NCBI GenBank assembly: GCA_964542875.1
Contig: CAZIWA010000014.1
Coordinates: 5,525 to 69,524, forward strand
Length of the DNA: 64,000 bases
Direction of reading: 5' to 3'
From: CAZGOM01 sp964542875
GTDB taxonomy: Bacteria > Planctomycetota > Phycisphaerae > Phycisphaerales > Phycisphaeraceae
Part shown: one piece after another, positions 25,263 to 35,000 of the stretch
Position numbering within the stretch: position 1 is the stretch's first letter
Layout: every line of letters starts with the position of its first letter
Program-made: the position numbers and the translations under genes
The notes under the pieces: generated by a model
The model's database searches: none
Told to the model about the DNA's origin: nothing
Seen by the model: the letters and a program-made list of their open reading frames with translations, nothing else

Positions 25263-27365
25263 ATGTCAATGTTTCAAATCTTCGTCGCCTGCCTGTTTGC
25301 CGCCATCATCCTTCTCCCGGTCATCCTCTGGATCACCAAGGAAATCATCGGCGTGCAATACATCCGAAACGACCAGGCCGGTGTGGTCGAAAAGCTCTGG
25401 GGCGGCCCCATCCAGGAAGGCAAAATCATCGCCCTCCGCGGTGAGGCAGGCTTCCAGAGCGATCTCAAGCGAGGCGGGCTCCACTACGGCCTCCCCCGTT
25501 GGAAGTACCGCGTCCATCGCGTCCCCCTGGTCACCGTTCCCCAGGGTGAGCTGGGGTACGTCTACGCCCGCGATGGCGAATCACTCCTGCCTTCCCAAAC
25601 CCTCGCCCGCGTCACCGCATGCGACCATTTCCAGAACGCCCGCGCCTTCCTCACCGGCGAAGGCCAACGCGGCCGGCAACGCGCCATCCTGCGTGAAGGT
25701 GTCTACGCCATCAACCCCGCGCTCTTTGTCGTCATCACCCGCACCCGCGTCTACGGGCTGCGTCCCACCAAGGAAGAAGAAGCACAAGCCAGCGCTTGGC
25801 AACGTACCCTCGCCAGCCTCAGGGCCTTCAGCCCCGTCGTCATCGGCGGCGAAGTCGACGACCTCGGCATCGTCACCGTCCACGACGGCCCGCCTCTGCC
25901 CACCGGCCAGATCATTGCGCCTGAAGTCTTGAATCACTCCAACTATCAAGACCCCGAAGCCTTTCTGGCCCAAGGCGGCATGCGCGGCAAACAATATGCC
26001 GTCCTCACCGACGGTACCTACTTCATCAATCACTGGTTCGCCACCGTCGAACAGATCCCCAAAACCATCGTCTCCATCGGTTACGTCGGCGTCGTCATCA
26101 GCTACTACGGCAAAAAAGGCCAGGACGTCTCCGGCACCGCCTTCCGCCACGGCGAGCGAGTCGCCAAAGGCGAATGCGGCGTCTGGAACGAAGCCATGCC
26201 CCCGGGCAAGTACGCCTTCAACCTCTACGCCGGTGAAATCGTCCAGGTCCCCACCACCAACTTCGTGCTCCACTGGATCACCGGCCGCACGGAAAGCCAC
26301 CATTATGATGAAAACCTTAAAAGCATCGACCTCGTCACCCACGACGCCTACGAACCCGAACTGCCTCTTTCCCTGGTCGTCCACATCGACTACCAGAAAG
26401 CCCCCAACGTCATCCAGCGCTTTGGTGACGTCAAGAAGCTCATCACCCAGACCATCGACCCGATGCTCTCGGCCTACTTCCGCGACGTCTCGCACAAGCG
26501 CTCCATGCTGGAGCTCCTCCAAAGCCGCGATGAAATCCAAAACGATGCACGCGTCGCCATGCGCGACCGGTTCCAGGAGTTCGACATCGAATGCGTCGAC
26601 GTCCTCATCGGCAAGCCCGAAGCGGGCCCCAATGATGCCGGCAAAATCGAAACCCTTCTGGAGCAGCTTCGCCTGAGACAGCTTTCCGTCGAACAAGTCG
26701 AAACCTTTGAGCAGCAACGCATCGCCGCCGACAAACGCCGCACCCTTGAGGAGGCCACCGCCGTCGCCAACAAACAAAAAGACCTCACCAACTCGTCGGT
26801 CGACATCCGCATCGTCGAAAACCAGGCCAATGCCCAGCTCGCCAAAGCGGAGATGGGCAAAAAGCAAACCGTCGTCGAAGCCGAAGCCAACCTGGAACGC
26901 GCCCGGCGCCAGGCCGAGCAGACCGTCATCCAGGCACAAGCCGAAAGCACCCGGATGATCATCGACGCCAAGGCCCAAAGCGAGCGCGAAACGCTCATCA
27001 GCAAGGGTCAATCCGTACGCGCCCTTCAGGTCGGCCTCGCCCAGGCGGAAGCCCTGCGCAACCAAGTCCTGGCCTTTGGCGATCCTCGTCTGTACGCCCT
27101 CACCAAAGCCATGGAGGCTCTCTCGGTCTGTAGCCAGCCCTTGGTCCCCGAGCGCGTCTTCGTCAGCGCCTCAGGCAGTACCGGCACCCCCGGCGAGGCA
27201 TCAGCCAACCCGCTTGAAACTGGTCCTGTCCAGATGCTTCTCAAGCTGCTATTGGCCGATAAAACAGCCTTTGCGCCTGCCCTCCAACCCCTGAGCCCCG
27301 AGGCGCAATCCCTCAAGGAGGAGCTTATCGCCAAAGCGGCCAAGCCCGTCACGCCAACCGCTTGA
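25263..27365 (+). CDS. Flotillin-like SPFH domain membrane protein (700 aa)
   Basis: AAGGAGG lies before the ATG. The product has an N-terminal membrane helix (about 4-27), a long SPFH/band 7 region ('IRNDQAGVVEKLWGG' from about 34; 'PLVTVPQGELGYVYARDGES' at about 87), and a coiled-coil, Glu/Ala/Gln-rich part (about 455-615, 'EQQRIAADKRRTLEEA', 'ANLERARRQAEQTVIQAQAE') typical of flotillins. It should oligomerise into a membrane microdomain scaffold. It is longer than typical flotillins (about 450-500 aa) because the SPFH part is extended. It is a single-gene transcript ended by a strong terminator. Confidence 0.85.
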   Translation: MSMFQIFVACLFAAIILLPVILWITKEIIGVQYIRNDQAGVVEKLWGGPIQEGKIIALRGEAGFQSDLKRGGLHYGLPRWKYRVHRVPLVTVPQGELGYVYARDGESLLPSQTLARVTACDHFQNARAFLTGEGQRGRQRAILREGVYAINPALFVVITRTRVYGLRPTKEEEAQASAWQRTLASLRAFSPVVIGGEVDDLGIVTVHDGPPLPTGQIIAPEVLNHSNYQDPEAFLAQGGMRGKQYAVLTDGTYFINHWFATVEQIPKTIVSIGYVGVVISYYGKKGQDVSGTAFRHGERVAKGECGVWNEAMPPGKYAFNLYAGEIVQVPTTNFVLHWITGRTESHHYDENLKSIDLVTHDAYEPELPLSLVVHIDYQKAPNVIQRFGDVKKLITQTIDPMLSAYFRDVSHKRSMLELLQSRDEIQNDARVAMRDRFQEFDIECVDVLIGKPEAGPNDAGKIETLLEQLRLRQLSVEQVETFEQQRIAADKRRTLEEATAVANKQKDLTNSSVDIRIVENQANAQLAKAEMGKKQTVVEAEANLERARRQAEQTVIQAQAESTRMIIDAKAQSERETLISKGQSVRALQVGLAQAEALRNQVLAFGDPRLYALTKAMEALSVCSQPLVPERVFVSASGSTGTPGEASANPLETGPVQMLLKLLLADKTAFAPALQPLSPEAQSLKEELIAKAAKPVTPTA

Positions 27366-27395
27366 AGCACGATCCCTGCTGGTACAAACTTCAAT

Positions 27396-27435
27396 TAAAA
27401 ACCAAGCCTGGACTTAAATCCAGGCTTGGTTTTTA
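27396..27435 (+). terminator. Strong terminator after SPFH gene
   Basis: A perfect 17-bp stem (TAAAAACCAAGCCTGGA with TCCAGGCTTGGTTTTTA) and a 6-base loop, 30 bases after the stop. Confidence 0.93.
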
Positions 27436-27483
27436 ACAGCATTAAGCGATCAATGTCAACATTTTTCACCTCTATATTTCAAT

Positions 27484-27524
27484 CATAATTTCAAAATGAA
27501 ATTATGTTGTATTCAATAATTGAA
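27484..27524. promoter_or_regulatory. A/T-rich palindromes upstream of pilin-like gene
   Basis: CATAATTTC-AAAAT-GAAATTATG (27484-27506) is a perfect 9-bp inverted repeat and TTCAA-TAA-TTGAA (27512-27524) another. They lie 74-114 bases before the next start codon in a stretch (about 27440-27560) much richer in A/T than its surroundings. They may be regulator sites or part of a promoter. Confidence 0.35.
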
Positions 27525-27597
27525 ACAATATGATTGGTAATCTTCTTGGGGAGCTGGTTCCAAAATCTCCTAAATGTCTTTTCACCAGGAAGTGGCC

Positions 27598-28302
27598 ATG
27601 CAAAACCGTCCCTTGCACGCACGGACTCAAAGTAATCATTCCAAAGCTTTTTCACTCGTTGAACTTCTAGTCGTCGTCGCCATCATCGGCATATTGATCT
27701 CGCTTCTCTTGCCCAGTCTCGCCAAAACACGTGACCGCTCCCTGGAGCTCAAATGCATGGCCAATGTCCGCAGCACGGCAATGGCATTCACCCAGTACTT
27801 TCAAGACTACAAGCTCTTCATCCCACCTCTTGCCGGCACCTGGAACTACAACTACGGCTCCTGGATAACGCCCATCACCCCATACGTACCAGTCACCAAA
27901 ACCCGCTGCTGCCCCTCCAGTGGCGCTGGGTACGCCACATCCTGGCGTCAACGCTTCGTCACCTGGGGCGATACCAGCACCAGCTACCGGACCGATAAAT
28001 TCTGGAACCACGCTGAAACCGGTCTCGTCTTTGAAAATGCCCAATACCTCGATTCCATCTATTTCATGCGCATCCGCTCTGTGGTCTCTGGCGAAGATGA
28101 CACCGCCGTCCTGAATCTCTCCAGTCACAACCGCAACGGCATCGGTGCGGCCTACTACGACGGCCACTCCCAATTCATCAAATTCAATACCACTCAAACC
28201 ACCGCCGGCACCTATGATCGATCAATCCCATTCCTATACAAGCAGTTTTGGGGCAAGATCGGCCCCAATCTCTACACCGAATCAGGCCACTGCCCCTTCT
28301 GA
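27598..28302 (+). CDS. Type IV pilin-like protein (planctomycete DGH type)
   Basis: The start at 27598 is chosen because AGGAAG precedes it; an in-frame ATG at 27574 lacks a site. The 234-aa product has the methylation helix 'KAFSLVELLVVVAIIGILISLLLP' (shown across residues 17-40), with Ala instead of Gly at the cleavage position, and a C-terminal 'YYDGHSQFIKF'. It is shorter than its three relatives in the window. It is convergent with the acyl-CoA synthetase across a strong terminator. Confidence 0.85.
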   Translation: MQNRPLHARTQSNHSKAFSLVELLVVVAIIGILISLLLPSLAKTRDRSLELKCMANVRSTAMAFTQYFQDYKLFIPPLAGTWNYNYGSWITPITPYVPVTKTRCCPSSGAGYATSWRQRFVTWGDTSTSYRTDKFWNHAETGLVFENAQYLDSIYFMRIRSVVSGEDDTAVLNLSSHNRNGIGAAYYDGHSQFIKFNTTQTTAGTYDRSIPFLYKQFWGKIGPNLYTESGHCPF

Positions 28303-28316
28303 TCAATCTCTCTTAT

Positions 28317-28355
28317 CCAGCAAAAAGCCCGCCAAACAGGCGGGCTTTTTGCTGG
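28317..28355. terminator. Bidirectional terminator between convergent genes
   Basis: A 17-bp stem (CCAGCAAAAAGCCCGCC with GGCGGGCTTTTTGCTGG), loop AAACA, with internal A5/T5 runs that serve both directions. Confidence 0.92.
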
Positions 28356-28410
28356 CCCGGGAATCCGTTCCCTCTGCCTTATCCCTTGTACCTTTTACCC
28401 TGTACCTTTC

Positions 28411-29907
28411 TTACGACACGCTCTTGGCCAGTTGCCCCTTATTCACCTTCCCCATCGCGTTGCGGGGGAACCCTTCCACCACCTTCAGCACGCTGGGCAC
28501 CTTGTACACCGCAAGGCGCTCCTTGGCCCACGCGCGCACTTCGGCCAGGTCCACGCTCTGCCCGGGCTTCACCACGGCGCACAGGCACACCTTCTGGCCC
28601 CACTCCACGTCCTCCAGACCCACCACGGCGCAGTCGGCCAGTTTGGGGTGCTCGCGCAGCACTTCTTCGATCTCCAGCGCACTCACCTTGTACCCGCCGG
28701 TCTTGAGAATATCGCTCGAAGCGCGACCCAGGATCCGGTAATACCCACGCTCGATCTGTGCCACATCGCCGGTTTTGAACCAGCCGTCTTCGGTGAAGCT
28801 GGTCTTGGTGGCTTCCGGCTTGCCGTAATACTCCTGAAACACCGTTTCCCCCTTCACCTGAATCTCTCCAGGCTGGTTCTCTTCGGTGATCACCTTGCCC
28901 GCATCGTCGATCAACCGGGCGTGCACATAAGGCAGCGCGATCCCCACCGACCCAGGCCGGCGCTCACCTTTGTACGGGTTGGAAAGCGCCATCCCGATTT
29001 CCGTCATGCCATAGCGTTCCAGCAGTGTGTGGCCGGAAACTTCACGCCACTTTTCCAACGTTGACACCGGCAGCGCCGCCGAGCCCGACACCATCAGCCG
29101 CAGCCTCTGGCATGCAGCCTTCATCGCCGCCTTGCGGGCCTCGTCGGCCTGCTCCCACGCCGCAGTCAGACGGCTGTACACCGTCGGCACCGCCATGAAC
29201 AGTGTCAGCCCGTCGCCCTTGATGAACCGATCCCACACCAGTGTCGGGTCGAACTTATCCATGAACTCGCACACCGCGCCGGAGTACAGCGCGCAGCCCA
29301 GCACGTTCACAATGCCGTGAATATGGTGCAGCGGCAGCACATGCAGAATGTGGTCATCCTGCGACCATTCCCACGCCTTCACCAGCGACCGCACCTGTGC
29401 GTCGATGATCGCATGCGTCGTCAGCACGCCCTTGGGCTTGCTGGTGGTGCCGGAGGTATAGATCAGCATCGCAGGCCGGCTTACGTCCACGTCGGGCAGC
29501 TTGCCCGCTGTGGTATCAACCAGGTCTTCATCCAGATAAAAAGGCAGCTTCCGCTCCGCGGCAAGCGGTGCAAGCATCTCCGCATATTCCGGTCCGGCCA
29601 CCACGATGGTCGCCTTGGAGTCATCAATCAGATACGCCAGTTCCGGCAACGGATGATGCGTGCTCAGCGGCACCACCACGCCGCCCGCGCGCCACACCGC
29701 CCACTGCACCGTCACATACCGGATGCCGGGCGGCACCAGAAACGCCACCCGGGCCCCATCCAGGTCCTTATTCCCCGCCAGCAGCTTCGTCGCCGCCCGT
29801 GCGGAACGGTCCAGCACCTGGTTGTACGTAAAGCGCCTGCCGTCGGAAATCACCGCAAGCCGGTCGCCAAAGCCCTTTGCACGCTCAAACAACGGAATCG
29901 ATGTCAT
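28411..29907 (-). CDS. Acyl-CoA synthetase, malonyl-CoA synthetase (MatB/ACSF3) type
   Basis: The 498-aa AMP-forming enzyme has the P-loop-like motif 'LIYTSGTTSKPKG' (148-160), 'LLERYGMTEIGMALSNPY' (about 300-317) and the C-terminal hinge 'YRILGRASSDILKTGGYKVS' followed by 'ALEIEEVL', with the catalytic Lys in 'PRNAMGKVNKGQL'. The 'DILKTGGYKVSALEIE' form is the one I associate with malonyl/methylmalonyl-CoA ligases. It would make acyl-CoA from a free dicarboxylic acid with ATP. It lies downstream of the PIG-L gene, with an 85-base gap holding a REP-like repeat. Confidence 0.82.
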   Translation of the reverse strand: MTSIPLFERAKGFGDRLAVISDGRRFTYNQVLDRSARAATKLLAGNKDLDGARVAFLVPPGIRYVTVQWAVWRAGGVVVPLSTHHPLPELAYLIDDSKATIVVAGPEYAEMLAPLAAERKLPFYLDEDLVDTTAGKLPDVDVSRPAMLIYTSGTTSKPKGVLTTHAIIDAQVRSLVKAWEWSQDDHILHVLPLHHIHGIVNVLGCALYSGAVCEFMDKFDPTLVWDRFIKGDGLTLFMAVPTVYSRLTAAWEQADEARKAAMKAACQRLRLMVSGSAALPVSTLEKWREVSGHTLLERYGMTEIGMALSNPYKGERRPGSVGIALPYVHARLIDDAGKVITEENQPGEIQVKGETVFQEYYGKPEATKTSFTEDGWFKTGDVAQIERGYYRILGRASSDILKTGGYKVSALEIEEVLREHPKLADCAVVGLEDVEWGQKVCLCAVVKPGQSVDLAEVRAWAKERLAVYKVPSVLKVVEGFPRNAMGKVNKGQLAKSVS

Positions 29908-29921
29908 GGGAATCTGTCCTA

Positions 29922-29960
29922 CCCCCTCTCCCTTGGGGAGAGGGCTGGGGTGAGGGCCGC
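29922..29960. repeat. REP-like hairpin with GGGGTGAGGG tail, copy 2
   Basis: A perfect 9-bp stem CCCTCTCCC-TTG-GGGAGAGGG (29924-29944) is followed by CTGGGGTGAGGGCCGC. It has the same architecture as 1791-1830 and sits between two minus-strand genes. Confidence 0.65.
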
Positions 29961-29992
29961 CTGTGTAAAAATGAACGGCCGGGAAAATCGAA

Positions 29993-30811
29993 TCAGAACA
30001 TCTCTAAAAACGTCTTGGCCTTGGCCGTCTGCCCAGGCTCCGCGCCTGAGAAGTTAGCCCGCTTGAAAGGCTCGCCATACGCCGTGCCGATGGCCTTGCC
30101 CCAATGCTCGGAATGCTTCTGCACCATGCCCTTGCGCAGCGTGCTCCACTGGGAGAAGTGCGCCGCGCACAGCTTCACCTTCATCGGGTATTCGTTTGAA
30201 ATATCCTCGATGTGGTCGTAGTCCGGGGCAATCAGCCCTTCCATCGCGCTGGACCCCGGCGTCCAGAAATAAAGCGGCACCTTCTTTAAGCTCTCCGACT
30301 GCTTCATCGCCTGCCACACCAGGCACGCCGTGGCGTGGTGTTCCTGGTCCAGGTCGATCATCGTCTGCGTCAGCACCAGTGTCGGGTTCAGCCCTTCCAG
30401 CACCCCGCGCACGTGGTTGATCGCCTCGGGGTATCGGAACGCAATAATCAGAGGCGGCGCCTTGCCGACGCACGCCGGATGCGGCTCGGCATGCTGAAAA
30501 TCAATGCTCGTCGTCTTCTTGCCGTTCCAATAATGCCGCTGGGAATATCCCAGGAAGATCAGTTCCGCACCGATCAGCTTGCACGCCGCCACCTGCTCGC
30601 TCTCGCGCAGGGCCTGCATCACGTCAGGCGGCACCGGTCCGGTCTTGCTTTCGTCCCCGTCAGGTGGAATCACCGTGGCATTGATGTTGTTGGTCACCAT
30701 CACCACCACCACCCGTCCGCCTTTGTTGACCCACTTGGTCATCAGGCCGCCGGCGTTTAGTTCCGCATCATCGGCGTGGGCCGCCACAAGTACCAGAGTC
30801 GGTTTGGACAT
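29993..30811 (-). CDS. PIG-L family (LmbE-like) deacetylase
   Basis: The start at 30811 gives MSKPTLVLVAAHADDAELNAGG, which carries the zinc motif AHxDD (His12, Asp14, Asp15). The central 'NPTLVLTQTMIDLDQEHHAT' region supplies the third zinc ligand, His. The 272-aa size fits the family, which removes N-acetyl groups from GlcNAc-containing substrates. AAAGAGG lies upstream. It is downstream of the sugar-type regulator (69-base gap) on the same strand, so it probably belongs with carbohydrate processing. Confidence 0.88.
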   Translation of the reverse strand: MSKPTLVLVAAHADDAELNAGGLMTKWVNKGGRVVVVMVTNNINATVIPPDGDESKTGPVPPDVMQALRESEQVAACKLIGAELIFLGYSQRHYWNGKKTTSIDFQHAEPHPACVGKAPPLIIAFRYPEAINHVRGVLEGLNPTLVLTQTMIDLDQEHHATACLVWQAMKQSESLKKVPLYFWTPGSSAMEGLIAPDYDHIEDISNEYPMKVKLCAAHFSQWSTLRKGMVQKHSEHWGKAIGTAYGEPFKRANFSGAEPGQTAKAKTFLEMF

Positions 30812-30880
30812 CGTCGCAAATCCTCTTTCCGCCAAGGGTTGCCCCTGGGCTATTCCCCGGCTTTAAACCCGGGGGCTGAA

Positions 30881-31975
30881 CTATTTCTGCGGCCCCTCAG
30901 GGCTCGCAGTACTGTCACGCGCAATCAGCGTGCCGGTGATCTCCCGCCGCACTCGCCGCGTGGGCCGGATGCCCGCCAGCGTGTCCCGGCACCATGTGGC
31001 CACTTCCTGCGCCACTTCCGTATACGGATGTCGAACCACCGTCAGCGGCACCGGAGAGCTCTGTGAAAGCGCCGGATGATCGCCATAGGTCGCCACGCTG
31101 ATGTCTTCGGGCACGCGCAATCCGTGAGACATGAAGTGCCCCACCATCACGCTCGCCGCAGAGTCGTCCGAGCAGATCACCGCGGTCGGCCGCGGGCTTA
31201 ATTCCATAATCTGCCCGGCCAGCCGGTGCAGGTTCACTTCGTCTTTGCTCAGTTCCCCGATCACCCATGTCTTCACCGTCGGGTCGTTCCAGCGTTTCAC
31301 CGCCTGCTCCAGGCCCGCCACCTTCCGTGGGTACGCCGTGGCCAGGCAGATCTTCCGGTGCCCCAGGTCATACAGGTAGTCGGCCAGCTCGCGCGTGGCG
31401 CGTTCGCTGTCGCTGCAGATGTAGGAATCCTTGGCCACCCGGGTCTCGATCACCAGGAACGGCACCGGGCTGCGCCGAAGCTTGCCCAGCACCGGGTTTT
31501 GCTCAAAGTCTCCCTTGTGTTGCGGAAACACCAGCAGGCACCCCGCACCGGATTCAATCAACCGTTCCGCCGCCGCGGAGCTGTCCATTTCATCGGGGGT
31601 AATCATGTACAGCATCGGCAGGTCAAAGCGCGTCAACGCCTGTTGAATCAGTTCGATCTCATGCACAAAGATCGGCGCGGGCAAATTCCCGAACTTCAAG
31701 AAGCCCACCATCTGGCGTGCCGCAGGCGCCGCGCCGGCCGTCTCCGTCGGGGCATCCACCACAAACGCGCCAGACCCCGTCACTGTCCGGATCAATCCCC
31801 GCTGGCCAAGGTCCTGCAGCGCACGCTTGGCGGTGATGTCGGCAACGTTGAATTGCTCACAGATTTCACGGATGGAATAGATCTTCTGGCCCGCCTTGAA
31901 TCGGCCGGCCTGGATCTCCGCCGCGATCTTCCCGGAGATCTGTGCATACAACGGCAACACTTTAGTTCTGCTCAT
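30881..31975 (-). CDS. Transcriptional regulator, GntR-type HTH with LacI-type ligand domain
   Basis: In the 364-aa product residues 1-75 are a GntR winged helix ('PLYAQISGKIAAEIQAGRFK', 'SIREICEQFNVADITAKRAL', 'GLIRTVTGSGAFV'), and about 85-350 form a periplasmic-binding-like sugar domain ('YICSDSERATRELADYLYDLGHRKICL' in two parts, 'PTAVICSDDSAASVMVGHFM'). This AraR-like architecture is a sugar-responsive repressor. GAGGAG precedes the ATG. The palindrome CGTTAC-6-GTAACG just upstream suggests self-control. The likely regulon is the adjacent GH36 and GH42-like operon. Confidence 0.9.
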   Translation of the reverse strand: MSRTKVLPLYAQISGKIAAEIQAGRFKAGQKIYSIREICEQFNVADITAKRALQDLGQRGLIRTVTGSGAFVVDAPTETAGAAPAARQMVGFLKFGNLPAPIFVHEIELIQQALTRFDLPMLYMITPDEMDSSAAAERLIESGAGCLLVFPQHKGDFEQNPVLGKLRRSPVPFLVIETRVAKDSYICSDSERATRELADYLYDLGHRKICLATAYPRKVAGLEQAVKRWNDPTVKTWVIGELSKDEVNLHRLAGQIMELSPRPTAVICSDDSAASVMVGHFMSHGLRVPEDISVATYGDHPALSQSSPVPLTVVRHPYTEVAQEVATWCRDTLAGIRPTRRVRREITGTLIARDSTASPEGPQK

Positions 31976-31990
31976 GGTTTTCTCCTCAGG

Positions 31991-32008
31991 CGTTACTGAT
32001 ACGTAACG
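31991..32008. promoter_or_regulatory. Candidate operator CGTTAC-N6-GTAACG
   Basis: A perfect 6-bp inverted repeat with a 6-base centre (TGATAC), 16 bases before the start codon of the GntR/LacI-type regulator. Its position over the leader fits autorepression. Confidence 0.45.
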
Positions 32009-32094
32009 TACCTGAGATTCGCTCTAAATGCCTCACCCAAATCGCTTTTAATGCAGGATTTAAAGCAAGGCCGGCCCCCGGGCTTTGACAACCC

Positions 32095-35000
32095 TCATTC
32101 AAAAAGCAGGATCTCTCCTTCTTGAAGCAGGGGCAGCGTCACCACGATGTCCTTTCCATCGGCCTTAAACGGCACTTCCTTGTCCGTCGCAGCCGAATAC
32201 ACGCGCTTAATACCCGACAGATCCTTCACACGAACCGGTACGTCATGCGCTTCGGCGATCTCCTTGGTGCCCCGTGTGCCCTTGTTGGACTTCACCAGCC
32301 CGCCAAACTCATACGCCCAGTTCATCAGGATCAGCGCCTTGGCGTTGCCCTGCCCTTCCAGCAGCACCGTTTCCACGTTGGCCAGCGGCACGTCCGTCCG
32401 GGGGGTCACTTTTTCCAGCGCAGGCTTGGAGATAAACCCAAGCGCTTCCGCCTTGTACGCCTTCACCATGTCCAATTGGCCCGTCAGGTTGGGAGCCATG
32501 TAATCCAATCCGGGGAAGAACCCCAGCGTGATCACCTGGCCCTTGCCCAGCTTGCGCAGCGTTCCCGCGGGCTTCCCGTCGGAAAACGTCGCCACCACCT
32601 CGGTCCCAGGCGCGGGCACCAGCACTTCACGGCCAAGCTCCGGCTGAATCACCGCGCCGGCGAAAATCCCCGTGCCCGTCACCGGACCGGTCACCGTCGG
32701 TTTGGTCACCATCGAGGTTTCGCTCATGAAGTTGGAATACCCCGTCGCGCCGTACACACCCACCCTGCGCCAGATTTCCGGCGCATTACGTGAGCTTAGG
32801 CCCAGCAGGTCCAGCAGGTCTTTGCGAGGCGTATTCACCTCATCGGCCACCAGGCCGTAGCCCGCCGTGTAAAGCGTGCCGCCTTGTTCCACAAACGCCT
32901 TGAGCTTGGGAATCGACTTGGCCGTGATGTTGGGCCCCATCACATAAAGCACCTTGTAGGCTGAAAGATCGTTCTTCTCCAGCATCACTTCATCAAGCGG
33001 GTCGATCATCACCTTCGCATGCCGAAGACCGGTGTACATCCACTTGCAGTTTTCCCATGCCGGCGCCCACGCATCGCCCGCGCCCTGACGCCGCCAGAAC
33101 TCCGATGACCTCGGCTGCACAAGGCCCACCTGAATTTTTTCTGCAATCGGCCGTTTATAGATATGCGGCTCCACCCGGGCGATCATCGCCGCGGCACGGC
33201 TGCACGTGGAAAGCAGGTCCAGGCTCCCGGAGAACCCGTCGCCCTTCCAGTAGTCAGGCCCATATGTGTAAAGGAAGATCATCTGCGCGCCGCGGGAGCA
33301 TGACGCCAGGATGCGCTGGATCGGCGCCCCGCGATGCGGCTTCACATAGATGCCCAGCTTCGTCCCCTGCTCCTTGCCCATCACCCGGCCCACGTCCAGC
33401 AGGTAGCCGTCCCAGTTCCACACCCGGACATCCCGGTTGCTGGTCTCGTGGACAAATCCGTTGTCGGCGTAACGGTAGAAGTCGAAAAAATCCAGGCTGG
33501 CGCCGCCCATCAGGAAGGTATTGCCGCGCAGCGCATAGCTGTAGAGATAGGGCTGCTTGGCCTCTGGGGTCCCCGGTGCCGCCTTGTCTTTTTTCTCGTT
33601 CTCCGCCGCCATCGCGTTACGCAGCCGGGTGAACATCTGCGCACTGGCGAAGTTGGTGAACAATGACTGGTAATACACGACCCGGGCTTTTTGCTTATTG
33701 GTCTTCCAGCCCAGGTTTTCTTCGTCCCTGGTGTCCAGCGGCTTAACCTGATCCCACTCGCTCTGGCCCACATCTTCGGGCTCTACACCCTGGAGTTTGA
33801 GGTAATTGCGGAACTCATCCTGGCAGCGCGTGCAGGTGGCCAGGTGCGACCCCTTTTCCGCGGTTCGGCCGTACACCTGGCCGATTTCGTCCACCGTCAG
33901 CGCCCATACTTCCTGCACCGGGCTCTGCTTGTTTCGGTCCACTGCCTGCTGGGCCGCCTCTTGCTTGATCTGCACGATGCCTTCTTTAAATGGGCACCCC
34001 GCATCGCCTTCGTTGTAGCTGGCCTCAGAATCGAACGATCCCGAGACATAGCCGCCCCCCCCGCCGATGCGTCCGCGTTTGAACTCCGCCCCGATTCCCT
34101 TATTTTCCCGGATCCACTCATACAGGAACGACGGCCCGGAGCGCAGCCCGTTGATCCCGATCTGCCGGACCGTGCGCAGTTCCAATTCGCTGATCGCAGG
34201 GTTGGTGTGCCGGATCTTGTACCCCGAGCCCTGGCCGTAGCCGCCCAGGTCGGTCACGAAAAAGAACAGCGTCGGCTTGGGCCCTTTGGCCCAGGGCAGG
34301 TTCTCAAGGAAGTTCGTCCGGTTCTGCACGTATTCCTTGAGGCCAATCACGCCCGCGAGGAACTTGGGGTCTTCCGGCGTCACACCCGCTGTCAGCGTGG
34401 TGATCCGAAGGGAAAGCTCCACCGTCGCGCCCGTGACGCCGGATTCCCGGATCGTCTTAAGCGTCTTACCCTGCCATGAGATTTCAAATTCAAAGTCCGC
34501 CGACACCGGCCCCAGGCTCCCGGTCCCGTCCAGGACATTGCGTCCTTTGCCGGGCTTGTGCGCCGTCACCGTCAGCATGCGCATCCCATACTTCTTCCCG
34601 AACGTGTCCAGCGGCAGCCACTGCGACCACTGCCCCACGGCCAGCTTGTCCCCCAGGTCATCGGGGTCTTCAAAGCCGGTCTGTGCTTCCTTCACCGCCG
34701 GCTCATCCAGCGTCGGCAGCTTGCTGGGCTGCGGCTTGGCGTAAAACACGCCGCCGACAGGGTCGCCCCCAAGGCCTTCCCCACCGTAGCGCCACTTGAT
34801 CACCAGCGGCCCGGGAAACGCGCTCTTGGCCACCCTCGCCCGGATCTTCACGTCATCCGGCATGGCATACGTGCGATCCAGCACCTCAGGCTCGGTTTCC
34901 TCTTCCACGTCCACTTCTTCGCGCGGCGCCCCGGGTTCCTTGGGCGCAGCCTCTTTGGCCTCTGCCTTGGGCGCCGTCGCCTCAGCCTTGACGGGCGCCT

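Noticed and set aside
25581..27065. 494-codon minus-strand frame opposite the SPFH gene
   Set aside because: A shadow of the flotillin-like gene in GC-rich sequence, with no family similarity.
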